A stretch of 64,000 nucleotides of DNA from DASUPK01 sp963800285 (GCA_963800285.1 CAWDAL010000008.1:1-64000), one strand, 5' to 3'. Shown: positions 1 to 8,530, counted from the stretch's first letter. Made by a program: numbers and translations. The notes: generated from the letters alone by a model not told the origin.

Positions 1-184
1 GCGCAGGATGGTCAGCCACGAGAGCCCGGACTGAAACGCCTCGAGCGTGAGCCGCTCGGTACAGTTCGTTCTCGCCGTGGACCGGCCGCCCCCATTCGGT
101 GTCGTGGTAGTCGATGTACTCCGGAGCGCTGAGTCCCCACGGGCAGCGGAGCTTGCCGTCCGGTCCCGCCTCGACGCCGCTCAC
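1..184 (-). CDS. tag: DNA-3-methyladenine glycosylase I, 5' part, frameshifted and cut by the window edge
   Basis: Reading the minus strand from the GTG at 182-184 gives RCPWGLSAPEYIDYHDTEWG and then RPVHGENELY, the N-terminal signature of Tag, which excises 3-methyladenine from alkylated DNA. The next residues of the family (ERLTLEAFQSGLSWLTILR) appear only in the neighbouring frame, so there is one extra base in the GG at about 58-59. The start overlaps the stop of the hemoglobin gene as GTGA, so the two are probably co-transcribed. The gene runs off base 1. The break may be a sequencing indel or a real mutation. Family assignment is confident from the conserved zinc-region CPW and YHDTEWG motifs. 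Confidence 0.75.
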   Translation of the reverse strand, partial: MSGVEAGPDGKLRCPWGLSAPEYIDYHDTEWGRPVHGENELYRAAHARGVSVRALVADHPA

Positions 185-657
185 GGCTCATAGGGCGGGG
201 CGACTCCCCAGCCCCAGCGCGGGGTGGGCGCCTCCTGCGGGACGTCGTCGGCGCCGGGCTGCGAGTTGTGGAAGGCCAGGCGGGTGCCCCACTCGACGTA
301 GGCCATGAAGGCGGATCGGAACTCGGGGTCGGCGGGCAATCCGGCGTCGTCGGCGGCCATGCTCATCAGGGTGGCGAAGCGCAGCCGCTGCTCGGGGGTG
401 ATCCCGAGGTCCTTGTGCTTTCCGACCATGCGGTGGTAGCCGCCAAGGTCCTTCGTGTAGTCGGTCGGCCCGCCGAAGACCTCGATCCACCAGAGCGTGA
501 CGTTGTGGCGATGCTCCTCGCTGACGCCGCCGGGGAAGAGGGGGAAGATCAGCTCGTCGCCCTCGACCCGGTCGTAGAAGGCCCCCATCAGGCGCTCGAA
601 GGCCTCGCGCCCGCCGGCCCACTCATAGAGCGTCGGCGTCTCCCCTGAATCGGCCAT
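181..657 (-). CDS. glbO: Group II truncated hemoglobin
   Basis: The 158-residue protein is the size of a 2-on-2 globin with a short C-terminal tail. Visible globin features are an N-terminal helix (EAFERLMGAFYDRVEGD), the LFPG turn, the TLWWIEVFGGP segment typical of group II, and a proximal-histidine region GYHRMVGKHKDLGIT. Such proteins bind O2 or NO at heme and act in the cytosol; the exact ligand role here is inference. It is divergent from the methyltransferase gene (47 bp between starts) and overlaps the downstream glycosylase start by 4 bases, pointing to a small stress-linked operon. Confidence 0.85.
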   Translation of the reverse strand: MADSGETPTLYEWAGGREAFERLMGAFYDRVEGDELIFPLFPGGVSEEHRHNVTLWWIEVFGGPTDYTKDLGGYHRMVGKHKDLGITPEQRLRFATLMSMAADDAGLPADPEFRSAFMAYVEWGTRLAFHNSQPGADDVPQEAPTPRWGWGVAPPYEP

Positions 658-704
658 GGGGAGAAGCTAAAGATCACTGCCACGCGCCAGACTGAAGTAG
701 ATCC

Positions 705-1391
705 ATGCCGCTGGTCGCTGAAGATGCACGTCGGGTCTACGACCGAATCGGACGGGTGCAGGACACCCAGCGCTTCTACGAGGACGCGGCCACCTCACGG
801 CTGGGGGAGCTTGGCGGGTTCAACGAGGCTGAGTCCGTTTTCGAGCTCGGCTGCGGCACCGGGCGCTTCGCGGCCTCGCTCCTCCGCGACCGGCTCCCGG
901 ATGACGCCCGCTACCTCGGTGTCGACGTCAGCCCGAGGATGGTGGCTCTGGCGACCCGGCGACTCGATCGGTGGAGACCACGTGCGGAGGTGGGCTTGGT
1001 CGACCCGCCCGAGCTCGAGTTGGCCGGTGAGGACGGCGAGTTCGATCGCTTCGTGGCGACCTACGTATTCGATCTCCTCACGGTCGAGGACGCGCGGCGG
1101 CTGCTCGCCGAGGCGGAGCGACTGACCGGCCCAGCCGGACTCCTGTGCGTCGCCGGCCTCACCCACGGGATCACGCCGACCACCCGCCAGGTCTCGCGAG
1201 CATGGGAAGCGGTCGCGAAACGTCGCCCCGCGCTTCTCGGCGGGTGTCGGCCCATCGAGCTGAGCGAGCTTCTCGCACACGGCGCTTGGCAAGTACGCGA
1301 TCGCGAGGTGATCGCTCGGTGGGGCGTTCCCTCCGAGGTCGTCGTGGCCACCAAGCCGGAGACGGCTTTTCCCGCACAGAAAGCGTCCTGA
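705..1391 (+). CDS. Class I SAM-dependent methyltransferase
   Basis: A 228-residue protein with the Rossmann motif I FELGCGTGRFA near residue 45, the acidic ribose-binding strand end LGVDVSPRM about 30 residues later, and a post-I region typical of ubiE/type 11 methyltransferases. It would transfer a methyl group from S-adenosylmethionine to an unidentified small molecule in the cytosol. ATG at 705 is chosen because the N-terminal helix MPLVAEDARRVYDRIG fits the family. It stands alone, divergent from the hemoglobin and convergent with the BI-1 gene. The substrate cannot be read from the sequence. Confidence 0.8.
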   Translation: MPLVAEDARRVYDRIGRVQDTQRFYEDAATSRLGELGGFNEAESVFELGCGTGRFAASLLRDRLPDDARYLGVDVSPRMVALATRRLDRWRPRAEVGLVDPPELELAGEDGEFDRFVATYVFDLLTVEDARRLLAEAERLTGPAGLLCVAGLTHGITPTTRQVSRAWEAVAKRRPALLGGCRPIELSELLAHGAWQVRDREVIARWGVPSEVVVATKPETAFPAQKAS

Positions 1392-1423
1392 GACCGCATA
1401 CAGGTGCGGGAGCGGAGCGGCCT

Positions 1424-2116
1424 CTAGCGCGACTGCCCGAAGATCCGCAGCAGGAAGAGGAAGAGGTTGATGAAGTCCAGGTAGAGCGCGAGCGCGCCCA
1501 TGATCGCCGCGCGGCCCTCAGCCTCGCCGGAGAGTCCCTGCTTGTTGATCTGCGCCAGCTTCTGCATGTCGTACGCGGTCAGCGCGGCGAAGATCCCGAC
1601 CCCGGCGTACGTGGTGATCCAGTAGAGCGTCGAGTTGGCCCAGAAGATGTTCACGACAGTCGCCAGGATCAGCCCGATCAGGGCCATGAATGCGATCGAG
1701 CCGACTTTCGAGAGGTCGATGTGGGTGACTGCGCCCCAGACCGCGAGCGCGCCGAACATGCCGGCGGTGATCAGGAACGCCGTGAAGATCGACTGCGTCG
1801 TGTAGAGCTCGAAGAGGAAGGCGAAGGTGACGCCGACCGTCGCCGAGTAGAGGAGGAAGAGGAAGGTCGCGAGCGCGACGGAGATCCGGGGCAGCATGAA
1901 GACCAGCAGCAGGACCAGTGCGAGCTGCGCGACCACCACGCCGAGGACGATCCCCGGGGTCTGGGTGATCTTCGTGAGCAGGCTGTCCGACGAGCCGATT
2001 GCCGCTGCGGTGCCGCCGGTGATCGCGAGTCCGACGAACATCCACAGGAAGACCCTCTGCAGGAACGTCGAGTCGGGGCGGGCGACCGCGACGGGTGGCT
2101 GTGCCGCGTATTCCAT
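1424..2116 (-). CDS. Bax inhibitor-1/YccA family integral membrane protein
   Basis: The 230-residue protein has seven hydrophobic segments. It carries the family pattern FLQRVFLWMFVGLAITGG near the N terminus, TSIF-like TQSIFTAFLITAG in the middle, and a C-terminal DMQKL plus GALALYLDFINLFLFLLRI, which closely matches BI-1 proteins. Members are inner-membrane proteins thought to conduct or leak calcium or protons and to protect against stress; the role in bacteria is not settled. The start ATG lies on top of the ATG of the divergent DUF192 gene, so the two share a very compact promoter region. Confidence 0.88.
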   Translation of the reverse strand: MEYAAQPPVAVARPDSTFLQRVFLWMFVGLAITGGTAAAIGSSDSLLTKITQTPGIVLGVVVAQLALVLLLVFMLPRISVALATFLFLLYSATVGVTFAFLFELYTTQSIFTAFLITAGMFGALAVWGAVTHIDLSKVGSIAFMALIGLILATVVNIFWANSTLYWITTYAGVGIFAALTAYDMQKLAQINKQGLSGEAEGRAAIMGALALYLDFINLFLFLLRIFGQSR

Positions 2117-2447
2117 GCGGCCGGAAGCTTATGTGTGGGTGGGGACGCCGCTTCGCTTCCGTGGGCTCGGGCGCACCGAGATCCTGGGCGCATCCGTGCC
2201 CGTCGCGACGACCCTGCCCAGCCGCCTGCTCGGCCTGGCCCTGCTTCGCCGCGACCGCGCCGGGCCGGGCCTGCTGATCCCGCGCTGCCGCAGCGTCCAC
2301 ACCTTCGGGATGCGCTTTCCGATCGACGTGCTCTTCCTCGATGAGCGCGATCGCGTGATCGAGCTGCGCCGCTCCGTGCCGCCGTGCCGGCTCATACGCT
2401 GCCCTGGCGCAATGGCCGTGCTCGAGCTGCCGTCCCCGCACACGTGA
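2115..2447 (+). CDS. DUF192 family protein
   Basis: About 110 residues with the DUF192 core: LPSRLLGLALLRR, GLLIPRCRSVHTFGMRFPID, then VLFLDERDRVIELRRSVPP and a final AVLELP. The family's biochemical function is unknown, and members are often small and sometimes exported. The start is uncertain: ATG 2115 overlaps the divergent BI-1 start, while GTG 2133 would also fit; neither has a clear ribosome binding site. The stop overlaps the exporter start (GTGA at 2444-2447), so the two are translationally coupled. Confidence 0.75.
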   Translation: MRPEAYVWVGTPLRFRGLGRTEILGASVPVATTLPSRLLGLALLRRDRAGPGLLIPRCRSVHTFGMRFPIDVLFLDERDRVIELRRSVPPCRLIRCPGAMAVLELPSPHT

Positions 2448-3898
2448 TCAGCGGACCGAACCGCCAGTGGTGGGTCCTCGTCGGCACCTGCCTCGGCCTC
2501 TTCCTCCTGATGCTCGACTCGACGGTGGTCGCGCTCGCGCTGCCGACGATCGAGAAGGACCTCCACGCCTCCGCCGACAACGTGCAGTGGGTCCTGAACG
2601 GCTATCTGCTGGTGATCAGCGTCCTGGTGGTGACGGCGGGGCGGCTGGGCGACATCTACGGACGCCGTCTCGTCTTCTTGATCGGAATGGGGATCTTCGC
2701 GGCGGGCTCGGTGCTGGCGGCGCTCGCCGGCGACGACGCCGTGCTGGTCGCGGCTCGCGTGGTGCAGGGGGCGGGCGGAGCCGCGATGCTCTCGCTCTCG
2801 CTCGCGATCGTGAGCCACGCCTTCCCGGTCGAGGAGCAGGGCAAGGCGCTCGGCATCTGGGCCGCAGTCTCGGCGCTGGCGCTCGCGATCGGCCCGCTGG
2901 TCGGCGGCGTGCTGATCGACCTGGACTGGCGGCTGATCTTCTGGATCAACCTGCCGATCTGCGCGCTTGGGATCTTCATCACCTGGGCGTCGGCGCATGA
3001 GTCGCGCGACGAGACGGCGCCCCCGAAGCTCGACCTGCGCGGGCTCGCCGCCTTCACCCCGGGTCTGCTGCTCGTCGTGTTCGCCTTGGTCCGCTCTGAC
3101 AACTGGGGCTGGGGCTCCGGGAAGACGCTCGGGCTGCTCGCGGCGGGCGTGCTCCTGCTGATCGCGTTCTGGGTGATCGAGCACCGGGTCGACTCCCCGA
3201 TCGTCGACTTCAGCCTCTTCCGCAACGGCCCCTACCTCGGCGCCTCTGCCGCGGCCTTCGCCCTGGTCGGCGCCTACTGGGCGGTGATCTTCCTCCAGCC
3301 CCAGTACCTCCAGGGCGTCCTCGGCCACGGCCCGGTCGCGGCCGGGCTGCTGGTCCTGCCGATCACCGCGCCGATGGTCTTCATCTCGCCGTTCTGCGGG
3401 CCCCTGATCGACCGCGTCGGGCCGCGCGTGCTGATGACCTTCGGGATGGCCTGCGGGGCGGTCGGCCTCGCGCTGCTCACCCAGATCGACGCGTCGAGCT
3501 CATACGGCGCCCTGCTGCCCGGCTATCTGCTCTTCGGCGTCTCCCTCGGCCTGGTCTACGCGCCGATGTCGACCGCCGCGATGCTGGCGATGCCACGCGA
3601 CAAGGCGGGGATCGCGGCGGGGGTGCTGGCGATGATCCGGGTGACTGCCGGTGCCGTGGCGCTGGCGGTGACCTCCGCCGTCTTCCAGGGCATCCAGGCC
3701 GATCAGCTCGACGTGCATCCCGGCGACGTCGCCGGCGCCTTCGCGACCGCGCTGGCGGATTCGACCTGGGTGCTGGTCGGGCTGGTGGCCGTCGGCGCGG
3801 TGCTCACCTGGGTGCTGGTGCGGCGGACGGGGGAGGAGCACCCGCAGCCCGAGGAGCACCCGGAGCACAGGCTCGAGCGGCACCGCCTGCATCTCTGA
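2444..3898 (+). CDS. MFS exporter, DHA2 (14-helix) drug:H+ antiporter type
   Basis: About 484 residues with 14 predicted hydrophobic segments. The DHA2 family motifs are visible: LDSTVVALALPTI in helix 1, WVLNGYLL in helix 2, the loop GRLGDIYGRR (motif A), and ARVVQGAGGAAMLSLSLA followed by a GP-rich helix 5 (ALAIGPLVGG). It would export hydrophobic compounds using the proton gradient. GTG 2444 is preferred over an upstream in-frame start because it overlaps the DUF192 stop by four bases and places QWWVLVGTCLGLF as the first helix. The tail after helix 14 is charged and histidine-rich. The substrate is unknown. Confidence 0.88.
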   Translation: MISGPNRQWWVLVGTCLGLFLLMLDSTVVALALPTIEKDLHASADNVQWVLNGYLLVISVLVVTAGRLGDIYGRRLVFLIGMGIFAAGSVLAALAGDDAVLVAARVVQGAGGAAMLSLSLAIVSHAFPVEEQGKALGIWAAVSALALAIGPLVGGVLIDLDWRLIFWINLPICALGIFITWASAHESRDETAPPKLDLRGLAAFTPGLLLVVFALVRSDNWGWGSGKTLGLLAAGVLLLIAFWVIEHRVDSPIVDFSLFRNGPYLGASAAAFALVGAYWAVIFLQPQYLQGVLGHGPVAAGLLVLPITAPMVFISPFCGPLIDRVGPRVLMTFGMACGAVGLALLTQIDASSSYGALLPGYLLFGVSLGLVYAPMSTAAMLAMPRDKAGIAAGVLAMIRVTAGAVALAVTSAVFQGIQADQLDVHPGDVAGAFATALADSTWVLVGLVAVGAVLTWVLVRRTGEEHPQPEEHPEHRLERHRLHL

Positions 3899-3910
3899 GC
3901 GCCGAGGCGC
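3899..3910. terminator. Short hairpin between convergent genes
   Basis: GCGCC-GA-GGCGC sits directly after the exporter stop and before the convergent metallo-hydrolase stop. It could act as a small bidirectional terminator. There is no T-tract, so this is weak. Confidence 0.35.
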
Positions 3911-3915
3911 CTTGC

Positions 3916-4674
3916 TCAGCCGTCGCCCAGGGCCGTCGTGTCGCCCGGCCGCAGCACGCGAACCTCCGTCCCGGGGGCGAGCTGTCCCGCGATCTCGGCG
4001 AACTCGAGCGGGGGTTTGACGAGAGGTTCCGGGCGCAGCCTGCGCAAGCCCAGGGGATAGAAGGTGCCCCAGTGGATCGGCACCGCGAGGCGAGGGCGGA
4101 TCAGCTGGAGCGCGCGCGCCGCCCGTGCGGGATCCAGGTGGCCCTCGCCAACTGGGGGGCCCCAGCCCGCCACGGGAAGCAGGGCGAGGTCCACCTCTCC
4201 CAGGTCGGACATGCCCTCGAACAGGTCCGTATCGCCGGCGAAGTACGCTCGCCTTCTGCGTGAGGAGACCACGTAGCCCAGCGGTTCGATCGGGACCCCC
4301 ATACGACCGTCCCGATAGCCGTTGTGGACCGCCGGCACTCCGATCACCTCCACGCCGGCGATCGAGACCGTCTCGCCACGGCCGATCTCCCGAATCCGCT
4401 CGGCGCCGCTCTTCGTGACCCACCTGCCGGCGCCCCGAGGGACCAGCAGGGGCGTGGTCGCCGGCAAGCGCCTCAGCGAGGGGAGATCGAGGTGATCGCG
4501 GTGCAGGTGAGAGATCAGCACGAGGTCGGCCATGCCTGGGATCCCCGGCGCTGGCGCGGGCACCTGACGGCGCAGGGGGCCAAGCCCCGCGCGCAGCATC
4601 GGATCGGTGAGGATCGCCGCGCCGTCGAGGCGAAGCAAGGTGGTTGCGTGGCCGATGTAGGTCAGGCTGTCCAT
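3916..4674 (-). CDS. Metallo-beta-lactamase-fold hydrolase (UlaG/NAPE-PLD-like)
   Basis: 252 residues. The zinc motif LISHLHRDHLD is near residue 50, preceded by the family start TYIGHATTLLRLDGAAILTDP. Later metal ligands are in YFAGDTDLF (aspartate) and VPIHWGTFYPL (histidine). This pattern is that of the MBL hydrolases related to UlaG and NAPE-PLD, which cleave phosphoester or lactone bonds; the natural substrate cannot be inferred. The gene is convergent with the exporter and divergent from the truncated response regulator. Start ATG 4674 begins directly at the family's first strand. Confidence 0.82.
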   Translation of the reverse strand: MDSLTYIGHATTLLRLDGAAILTDPMLRAGLGPLRRQVPAPAPGIPGMADLVLISHLHRDHLDLPSLRRLPATTPLLVPRGAGRWVTKSGAERIREIGRGETVSIAGVEVIGVPAVHNGYRDGRMGVPIEPLGYVVSSRRRRAYFAGDTDLFEGMSDLGEVDLALLPVAGWGPPVGEGHLDPARAARALQLIRPRLAVPIHWGTFYPLGLRRLRPEPLVKPPLEFAEIAGQLAPGTEVRVLRPGDTTALGDG

Positions 4675-4763
4675 CGTGGTCGTGTGAGACGGGAATCATG
4701 CCCGGACCGGCGGAGCGGGCCGCTCGCGGGGGAGAAATTCGCGGCAGCGGAACTCATCCCGAC

Positions 4764-5114
4764 ATGCTGCCCAGCGTCGAAGAGATCGCCACGGTGGTCG
4801 TCTGCGAGGACGACGACCCGACGCGCGAGCTGCTCTGCGACCACCTGACCGCCGACCGCTACAGCGCCCTGCCGGCGCCGAGCGCCTCGGATGCGTTGCG
4901 CCTCTGCGGCTACAACCAGCCGGATCTGATGCTCCTGGACCTCGGCCTGCCGGACGCCCCCGGCATCGACGTGCTTCGGGAGATCCGTGCCGCCGGGGAG
5001 CGCTTCGACCCGGACCTGCCGGTGCTGATCCTCTCGGGTCGCTCCGGCGAGGCCGACCGGCTGCGCGGCTTCGAGGCCGGGGCGGACGACTACCTCGGCA
5101 AGGCGACGCATTAA
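4764..5114 (+). pseudogene. Truncated response-regulator receiver domain, recent duplicate of the gene at 19172
   Basis: The reading frame encodes a receiver domain (phosphoacceptor in LMLLDLGLPD, switch lysine at YLGK) and then stops after three unrelated residues, so the winged-helix output domain is missing. Bases 4788-5102 match 19196-19510 with only one visible difference (agc versus cgc at 4863). Homology continues upstream as a decayed 68-bp stretch that begins with a shared ccgctcgcgggggaga. It looks like a recent partial copy of the phoB-type regulator. A receiver-only protein could still be made and could compete for the kinase, but that is speculation. Confidence 0.8.
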
Positions 5115-5618
5115 TTGTTTTCAGCCCGATTCGGGTCCACGCAGGCGATGAAGGCGGCGGCTGAGGAGCAAGACAGCAGCCGCCTTGGTCCGGCGAAGCT
5201 TGCTGCGCCGGCCGTGTCGAGGGGCGGCGCGCCTCCTCTTCGCCGAAAGGAGCACCGCCCGCGGGCCAAATTCAGGGCACTGGCGATGCCCCTGGCACGC
5301 GAAGGGAGGCGTAGCGAATAGAGGCGCCGATAGCAGTGCAGCCAGTTGAGCGCCTGGGCGGGCACTTGTGCTGCCGCGGCGGGGTTCGGGCGTGGAGTTG
5401 GGACCGATGAGGCTCGAGGAGCAGCGGCCGGCCATCTACCCGTGACCCTGCCTGTGCACGAGCTGCCTGGCCCCCTGGCCGCCGCAAGGATGTCCCCGTC
5501 GCCGATGGAGAGCGACCCGAGTGGTGCCATCCGGCGGCCGATACTCTGGCGATCGGCCGCCGAGCCTCTGCTCGATCCTGACGAGGCTGAGCAGCGACGA
5601 GGTAAGGAGGTAGTCGGA
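5115..5618. other. Non-coding stretch with a dispersed intergenic repeat
   Basis: No convincing gene is seen in about 500 bases. Near its end, tggcacgcgaagggaggcg at 5293-5311 is repeated exactly at 8097-8115, each time preceded by a GC-rich region containing a 'ggca(c/g)tg' element. A ribosome binding site, aaggagg at 5604-5610, belongs to the downstream hibernation factor. Confidence 0.5.
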
Positions 5619-5621
5619 GTG

Positions 5622-6407
5622 ATGATTCAGGTAGAGGTGACGATGAGAGGCGACGTCCCGGGTGGGGCGCGCGAGCATGCGGAGGAGAAGGTCGGGGCGC
5701 TGGACCGACTCGTCGAGATCCCGGTCCTCGCTGCTCGAGTGGTGCTCGTCCAGGAAGCGAACCCGCGGATTGAGCGCTCCGCCCGGGCCGAGGGCGAGAT
5801 CGACCTGAATGGCCCGATGATCCGGGCGAAGGTCGCCGACCTCGACCCGATCACAGCGGTCAACAGCCTCACTGAGCGGCTCGAGCGGCAGCTGCGGAGC
5901 TTCGTCGACCGTCGCACCGACCAGGCCCGCCGTCCGACCGAGCGCAAGGCGGGCGAGTGGCGGCATTCCAGCCTCGCCACCGACCGTCCTGACTACTTCC
6001 CGCGAGCGCCGGAGGAGCGGGAGATAGTCCGCCGCAAGACCTTCGCAACCGACCCGCTCACCCCCGCCGAGGCCGCCGAGGAGATGGAGTTCCTCGATCA
6101 CGACTTCTACCTGTTCATCGAGCGCGAGACCGGCGCCGACGCCGTCGCGTACCACCGCGACGACGGCCGACTCGGCGTTATCGGACCGAGCGGGATCGGC
6201 TGGTCGGGCGAGAGCGCTGGGATCGTCCACGAGGAGAGCCGGATGAGCGGGCCGACCAGACTCGAGGACGCGGTAGCGGAGATGAACATCCTCAACCATC
6301 GGTTCATGTACTTCACCGATGCCGCGAGCGGCCGCGGCAACGTGATCTACATGCGCTACGACGGCCACTACGGCCTGATCAAGCCGGCCGGCAGCCGGCA
6401 CAAATGA
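5622..6407 (+). CDS. Long-form ribosome hibernation promoting factor with two C-terminal domains
   Basis: 261 residues. The first 95 are the ribosome-binding S30AE/HPF domain (start MIQVEVTMRGDVPGGAREHAEEK without its tail; beta-alpha pattern). After a linker comes a C-terminal dimerisation domain (IVRRKTFATDPLTPAEAAEE to GRLGVIGPSG) and then a second, diverged copy (TRLEDAVAEMNILNHRFMYF to GHYGLIKPAG). Long HPFs normally have one such domain; two are reported for the mycobacterial hypoxia factor RafH, so this may be a related form that inactivates ribosomes under stress. Aaggagg at 5604-5610 supports the start at 5622 (GTG 5619 is also possible). It overlaps the next gene as ATGA. Confidence 0.85.
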   Translation: MIQVEVTMRGDVPGGAREHAEEKVGALDRLVEIPVLAARVVLVQEANPRIERSARAEGEIDLNGPMIRAKVADLDPITAVNSLTERLERQLRSFVDRRTDQARRPTERKAGEWRHSSLATDRPDYFPRAPEEREIVRRKTFATDPLTPAEAAEEMEFLDHDFYLFIERETGADAVAYHRDDGRLGVIGPSGIGWSGESAGIVHEESRMSGPTRLEDAVAEMNILNHRFMYFTDAASGRGNVIYMRYDGHYGLIKPAGSRHK

Positions 6408-7138
6408 CGGGGCCGCGGTCGGGCGATGGTGTGAACGGCACGGCGAGGCCACGGCGCGCGCTGGTCACCGGTGCCGCCGGTGGCATCGGCGCGGCGATCG
6501 CCGCGAGGCTGCGCGAGGACGACCTCGAGGTGACCACGCTGGACCGCGCCGAGGGATGCGACATCCGGATGGACCTCGTCTCGGATCCCATCCCGGCCCT
6601 GTCCGACATCGACATCTGTGTCTCCAACGCGGCGATCACGGACACGATCGCGCCGGCGCACCGCATGACCGACGAGCAGTGGTCAGGCGACATCGGGGTC
6701 AACCTCACCGGCGCGTTCCGGGCGATCCAGGCGTGTCTCCCGGGAATGCGCGAGCGCCGCTGGGGCAGGATCGTGGTGATCTCCTCCGGCGCGGCTCTCG
6801 CCGGGCTCCCCGGCCAGGTCGCATACTCGGCCTCCAAGGCGGGACTGCTGGGCATGGTGAAGACCCTCGCCGTCGAGGGGGTGCGGCGCGAGATCACCGC
6901 CAACGCCGTGTTGCCCGGGATGGTCGCCACGGAGAAGGTGCTCGCGATGCCCCTTGAGATCCTTGAGCGGCTGCGGGAGACGCTACCGTCGGGCCGCATG
7001 GCAGAGCCGGCCGAGGTCGCGGCGCTCGTATCGTTCCTCGCCTCCGAGGACGCCGGCTACGTGACCGGCCAGACGATCGGGATCGACGGCGGCGCCGGCC
7101 TCAACACGTTCACGCTCGGCGCACCGCGGCGGGATTAG
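6404..7138 (+). CDS. Short-chain dehydrogenase/reductase
   Basis: 244 residues of the classical SDR type. The nucleotide motif TGAAGGIGAA is near residue 25, SNAAITD is the NAG-like motif, VVISSGAA carries the catalytic serine, and YSASKAG carries the catalytic tyrosine and lysine. The C-terminal segment SFLASEDAGYVTGQTIGIDGG is typical of FabG-like members. It would oxidise or reduce an alcohol/ketone with NAD(P). The start overlaps the hibernation factor stop by four bases, so both are on one mRNA. Its last 29 bases overlap the convergent gene at 7110. Substrate unknown. Confidence 0.87.
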   Translation: MTGPRSGDGVNGTARPRRALVTGAAGGIGAAIAARLREDDLEVTTLDRAEGCDIRMDLVSDPIPALSDIDICVSNAAITDTIAPAHRMTDEQWSGDIGVNLTGAFRAIQACLPGMRERRWGRIVVISSGAALAGLPGQVAYSASKAGLLGMVKTLAVEGVRREITANAVLPGMVATEKVLAMPLEILERLRETLPSGRMAEPAEVAALVSFLASEDAGYVTGQTIGIDGGAGLNTFTLGAPRRD

Positions 7139-7844
7139 CGCGGCCTATTTTCCGCTCCAGCCCGTAGCGCTTCCAGTGGCGCTCGGGAATGTCGTCCGGG
7201 TCCTTGTACCAGTACCAGGTGCAGGGATCGCGATCGAAGTCCTCGGGCGGATCGGAGGGGTAGACCGGGTAGCCGATCCAGTTGATCGGTCCCAGCTCGT
7301 TCATGAATGCACAGTGGGTGCAGTAGAGAGGGAAGCCCTTGCGGCCGTAGCTCCAGTCGTGCGCCTCGTCGGTGACGCCCCAGCCGTCAGGCCCGTAGCG
7401 GCCGTTGCGCCACAGGCGCTGGCCGGAGCCGCACGGGTTCATCGTGAAGGTGAGCTTCTCCTCGTCCTCGGCCACCTCGAAGGCCCCCGGCCTGGGGCCG
7501 ACCGCGCTGGTCGAGTGCGCCCGCCACGTCGCCGCCAGAGCCTGCGCGATCGCCCTGCGGTCGGACTCCGAGATCTTCGTCACTGCCTGCTTCCAGCTCC
7601 GCTCCAGGCTCCACTCCCAGGCCTCGCCCACCCCGTCGTCCCCGAGCTTCTCCTTGATGAAGGAGATCAGGCCGGCCGTGCCGTCGACCAGCAGGTCGTG
7701 CATGAACTGCGACTCGTGCTTCATCGATTCACAAAGGCGCTTCGCCTCCTCGGCATCGCCGCTGTCGATCGCCTCGATCGCGCGATCCATCGTGGGGCGA
7801 GACATCTCGCCCAGCTCCTCCTCTGTGAACCAGCGCTCGCCCAT
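7110..7844 (-). CDS. Uncharacterised cytosolic protein with paired cysteines
   Basis: 244 residues. Start ATG 7844 has a good ribosome binding site (aaggag, 7 bases upstream), whereas a longer upstream frame lacks one. The N-terminal half is helical and acidic (EELGEMSRPTMDRAIEA, EEAKRLCESMKHESQFMHD). The C-terminal half is aromatic and contains NPCGSGQRLWR and LYCTHCAFMNE, possibly a metal or cofactor site. I do not recognise a named family. It stands alone and overlaps the convergent SDR by 29 bases. Confidence 0.6.
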   Translation of the reverse strand: MGERWFTEEELGEMSRPTMDRAIEAIDSGDAEEAKRLCESMKHESQFMHDLLVDGTAGLISFIKEKLGDDGVGEAWEWSLERSWKQAVTKISESDRRAIAQALAATWRAHSTSAVGPRPGAFEVAEDEEKLTFTMNPCGSGQRLWRNGRYGPDGWGVTDEAHDWSYGRKGFPLYCTHCAFMNELGPINWIGYPVYPSDPPEDFDRDPCTWYWYKDPDDIPERHWKRYGLERKIGRANPAAVRRA

Positions 7845-8174
7845 CGCCTCTCCTTCCGTCGGGTGGGGAAGGGAGCCTAGACGCTTGATTCCAAATCGCT
7901 GGTGAGGCGGCTCCGCGGAGCCGGGCCGCTGCGATGGGAAACGAGGAAGGGCGCGGAGGAGAGAATGCAGACACCTCGCGTGCTCTGCGAAATCGCGCTC
8001 GCATTGCGCGAAGACCATTAGGCCGGCCTCTCGCTGCTGGAATCCATCCAGAGCGAAACCGAATTTCGGTCGTCCGGCGTCCTCGGGCAGTGCCGGTGGC
8101 ACGCGAAGGGAGGCGCGCCCCCAGCCCGCCGTGTGAGAGTCTCCCGTCTCAACGTTCCGACTAGGAGGCAAAAC
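7845..8174. other. Non-coding stretch with the second copy of the intergenic repeat
   Basis: No gene is supported here. The repeat tggcacgcgaagggaggcg lies at 8097-8115 and is followed by gcgcccccagcccgcc. An AGGAGG ribosome binding site at 8163-8168 serves the GYD gene. Confidence 0.5.
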
Positions 8175-8495
8175 GTGGCGAAGTACATGGTGAAGGCGTC
8201 GTATACGGCGGAGGGCGCGAAGGGCGTTCAGAGCGCTGGTGGAACGAGCAGGCGAGATGCTGTGGCCAAGATGGCCGAGGGTCTCGGGGGGAGCCTTGAA
8301 AGCTTCTACTTCGCGTTCGGCGAGACCGATGCCTACGTTTTGTTGGAGCTGCCTGACAACCTGAGTGCAGCGGCGGCGTCGATCGCCGTCAACACCTCTG
8401 GGGGAGCGAGCTCAGAAGTCGTCGTGCTACTGACGCCGGAGGATGTCGACGAGGCAGCCAAGCTTTCGGTCGACTACCGGCCCCCTGGATCCTGA
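8175..8495 (+). CDS. GYD domain protein
   Basis: 106 residues. It has the GYD-family layout: an opening strand AKYMVKASYTAEGAKGV, a helix RRDAVAKMAEGLGGSLESF, then YFAFGETDAYVLLELPDN and a helix of small residues (SAAAASIAVNTSG). The family forms small dimeric alpha/beta barrels of unknown function. GTG 8175 is chosen over an upstream ATG because AGGAGG ends 6 bases before it. A 7-bp hairpin follows at 8531. Confidence 0.82.
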   Translation: MAKYMVKASYTAEGAKGVQSAGGTSRRDAVAKMAEGLGGSLESFYFAFGETDAYVLLELPDNLSAAAASIAVNTSGGASSEVVVLLTPEDVDEAAKLSVDYRPPGS

Positions 8496-8530
8496 CCGGT
8501 AGCCGCGCGCCGCGCAGCGGCGCTAATGGC

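Noticed and set aside
2384..2443. Upstream ATG as the exporter start
   Set aside because: It would overlap the DUF192 gene by 64 bases and add a polar stretch; GTG 2444 gives the usual 4-base overlap.
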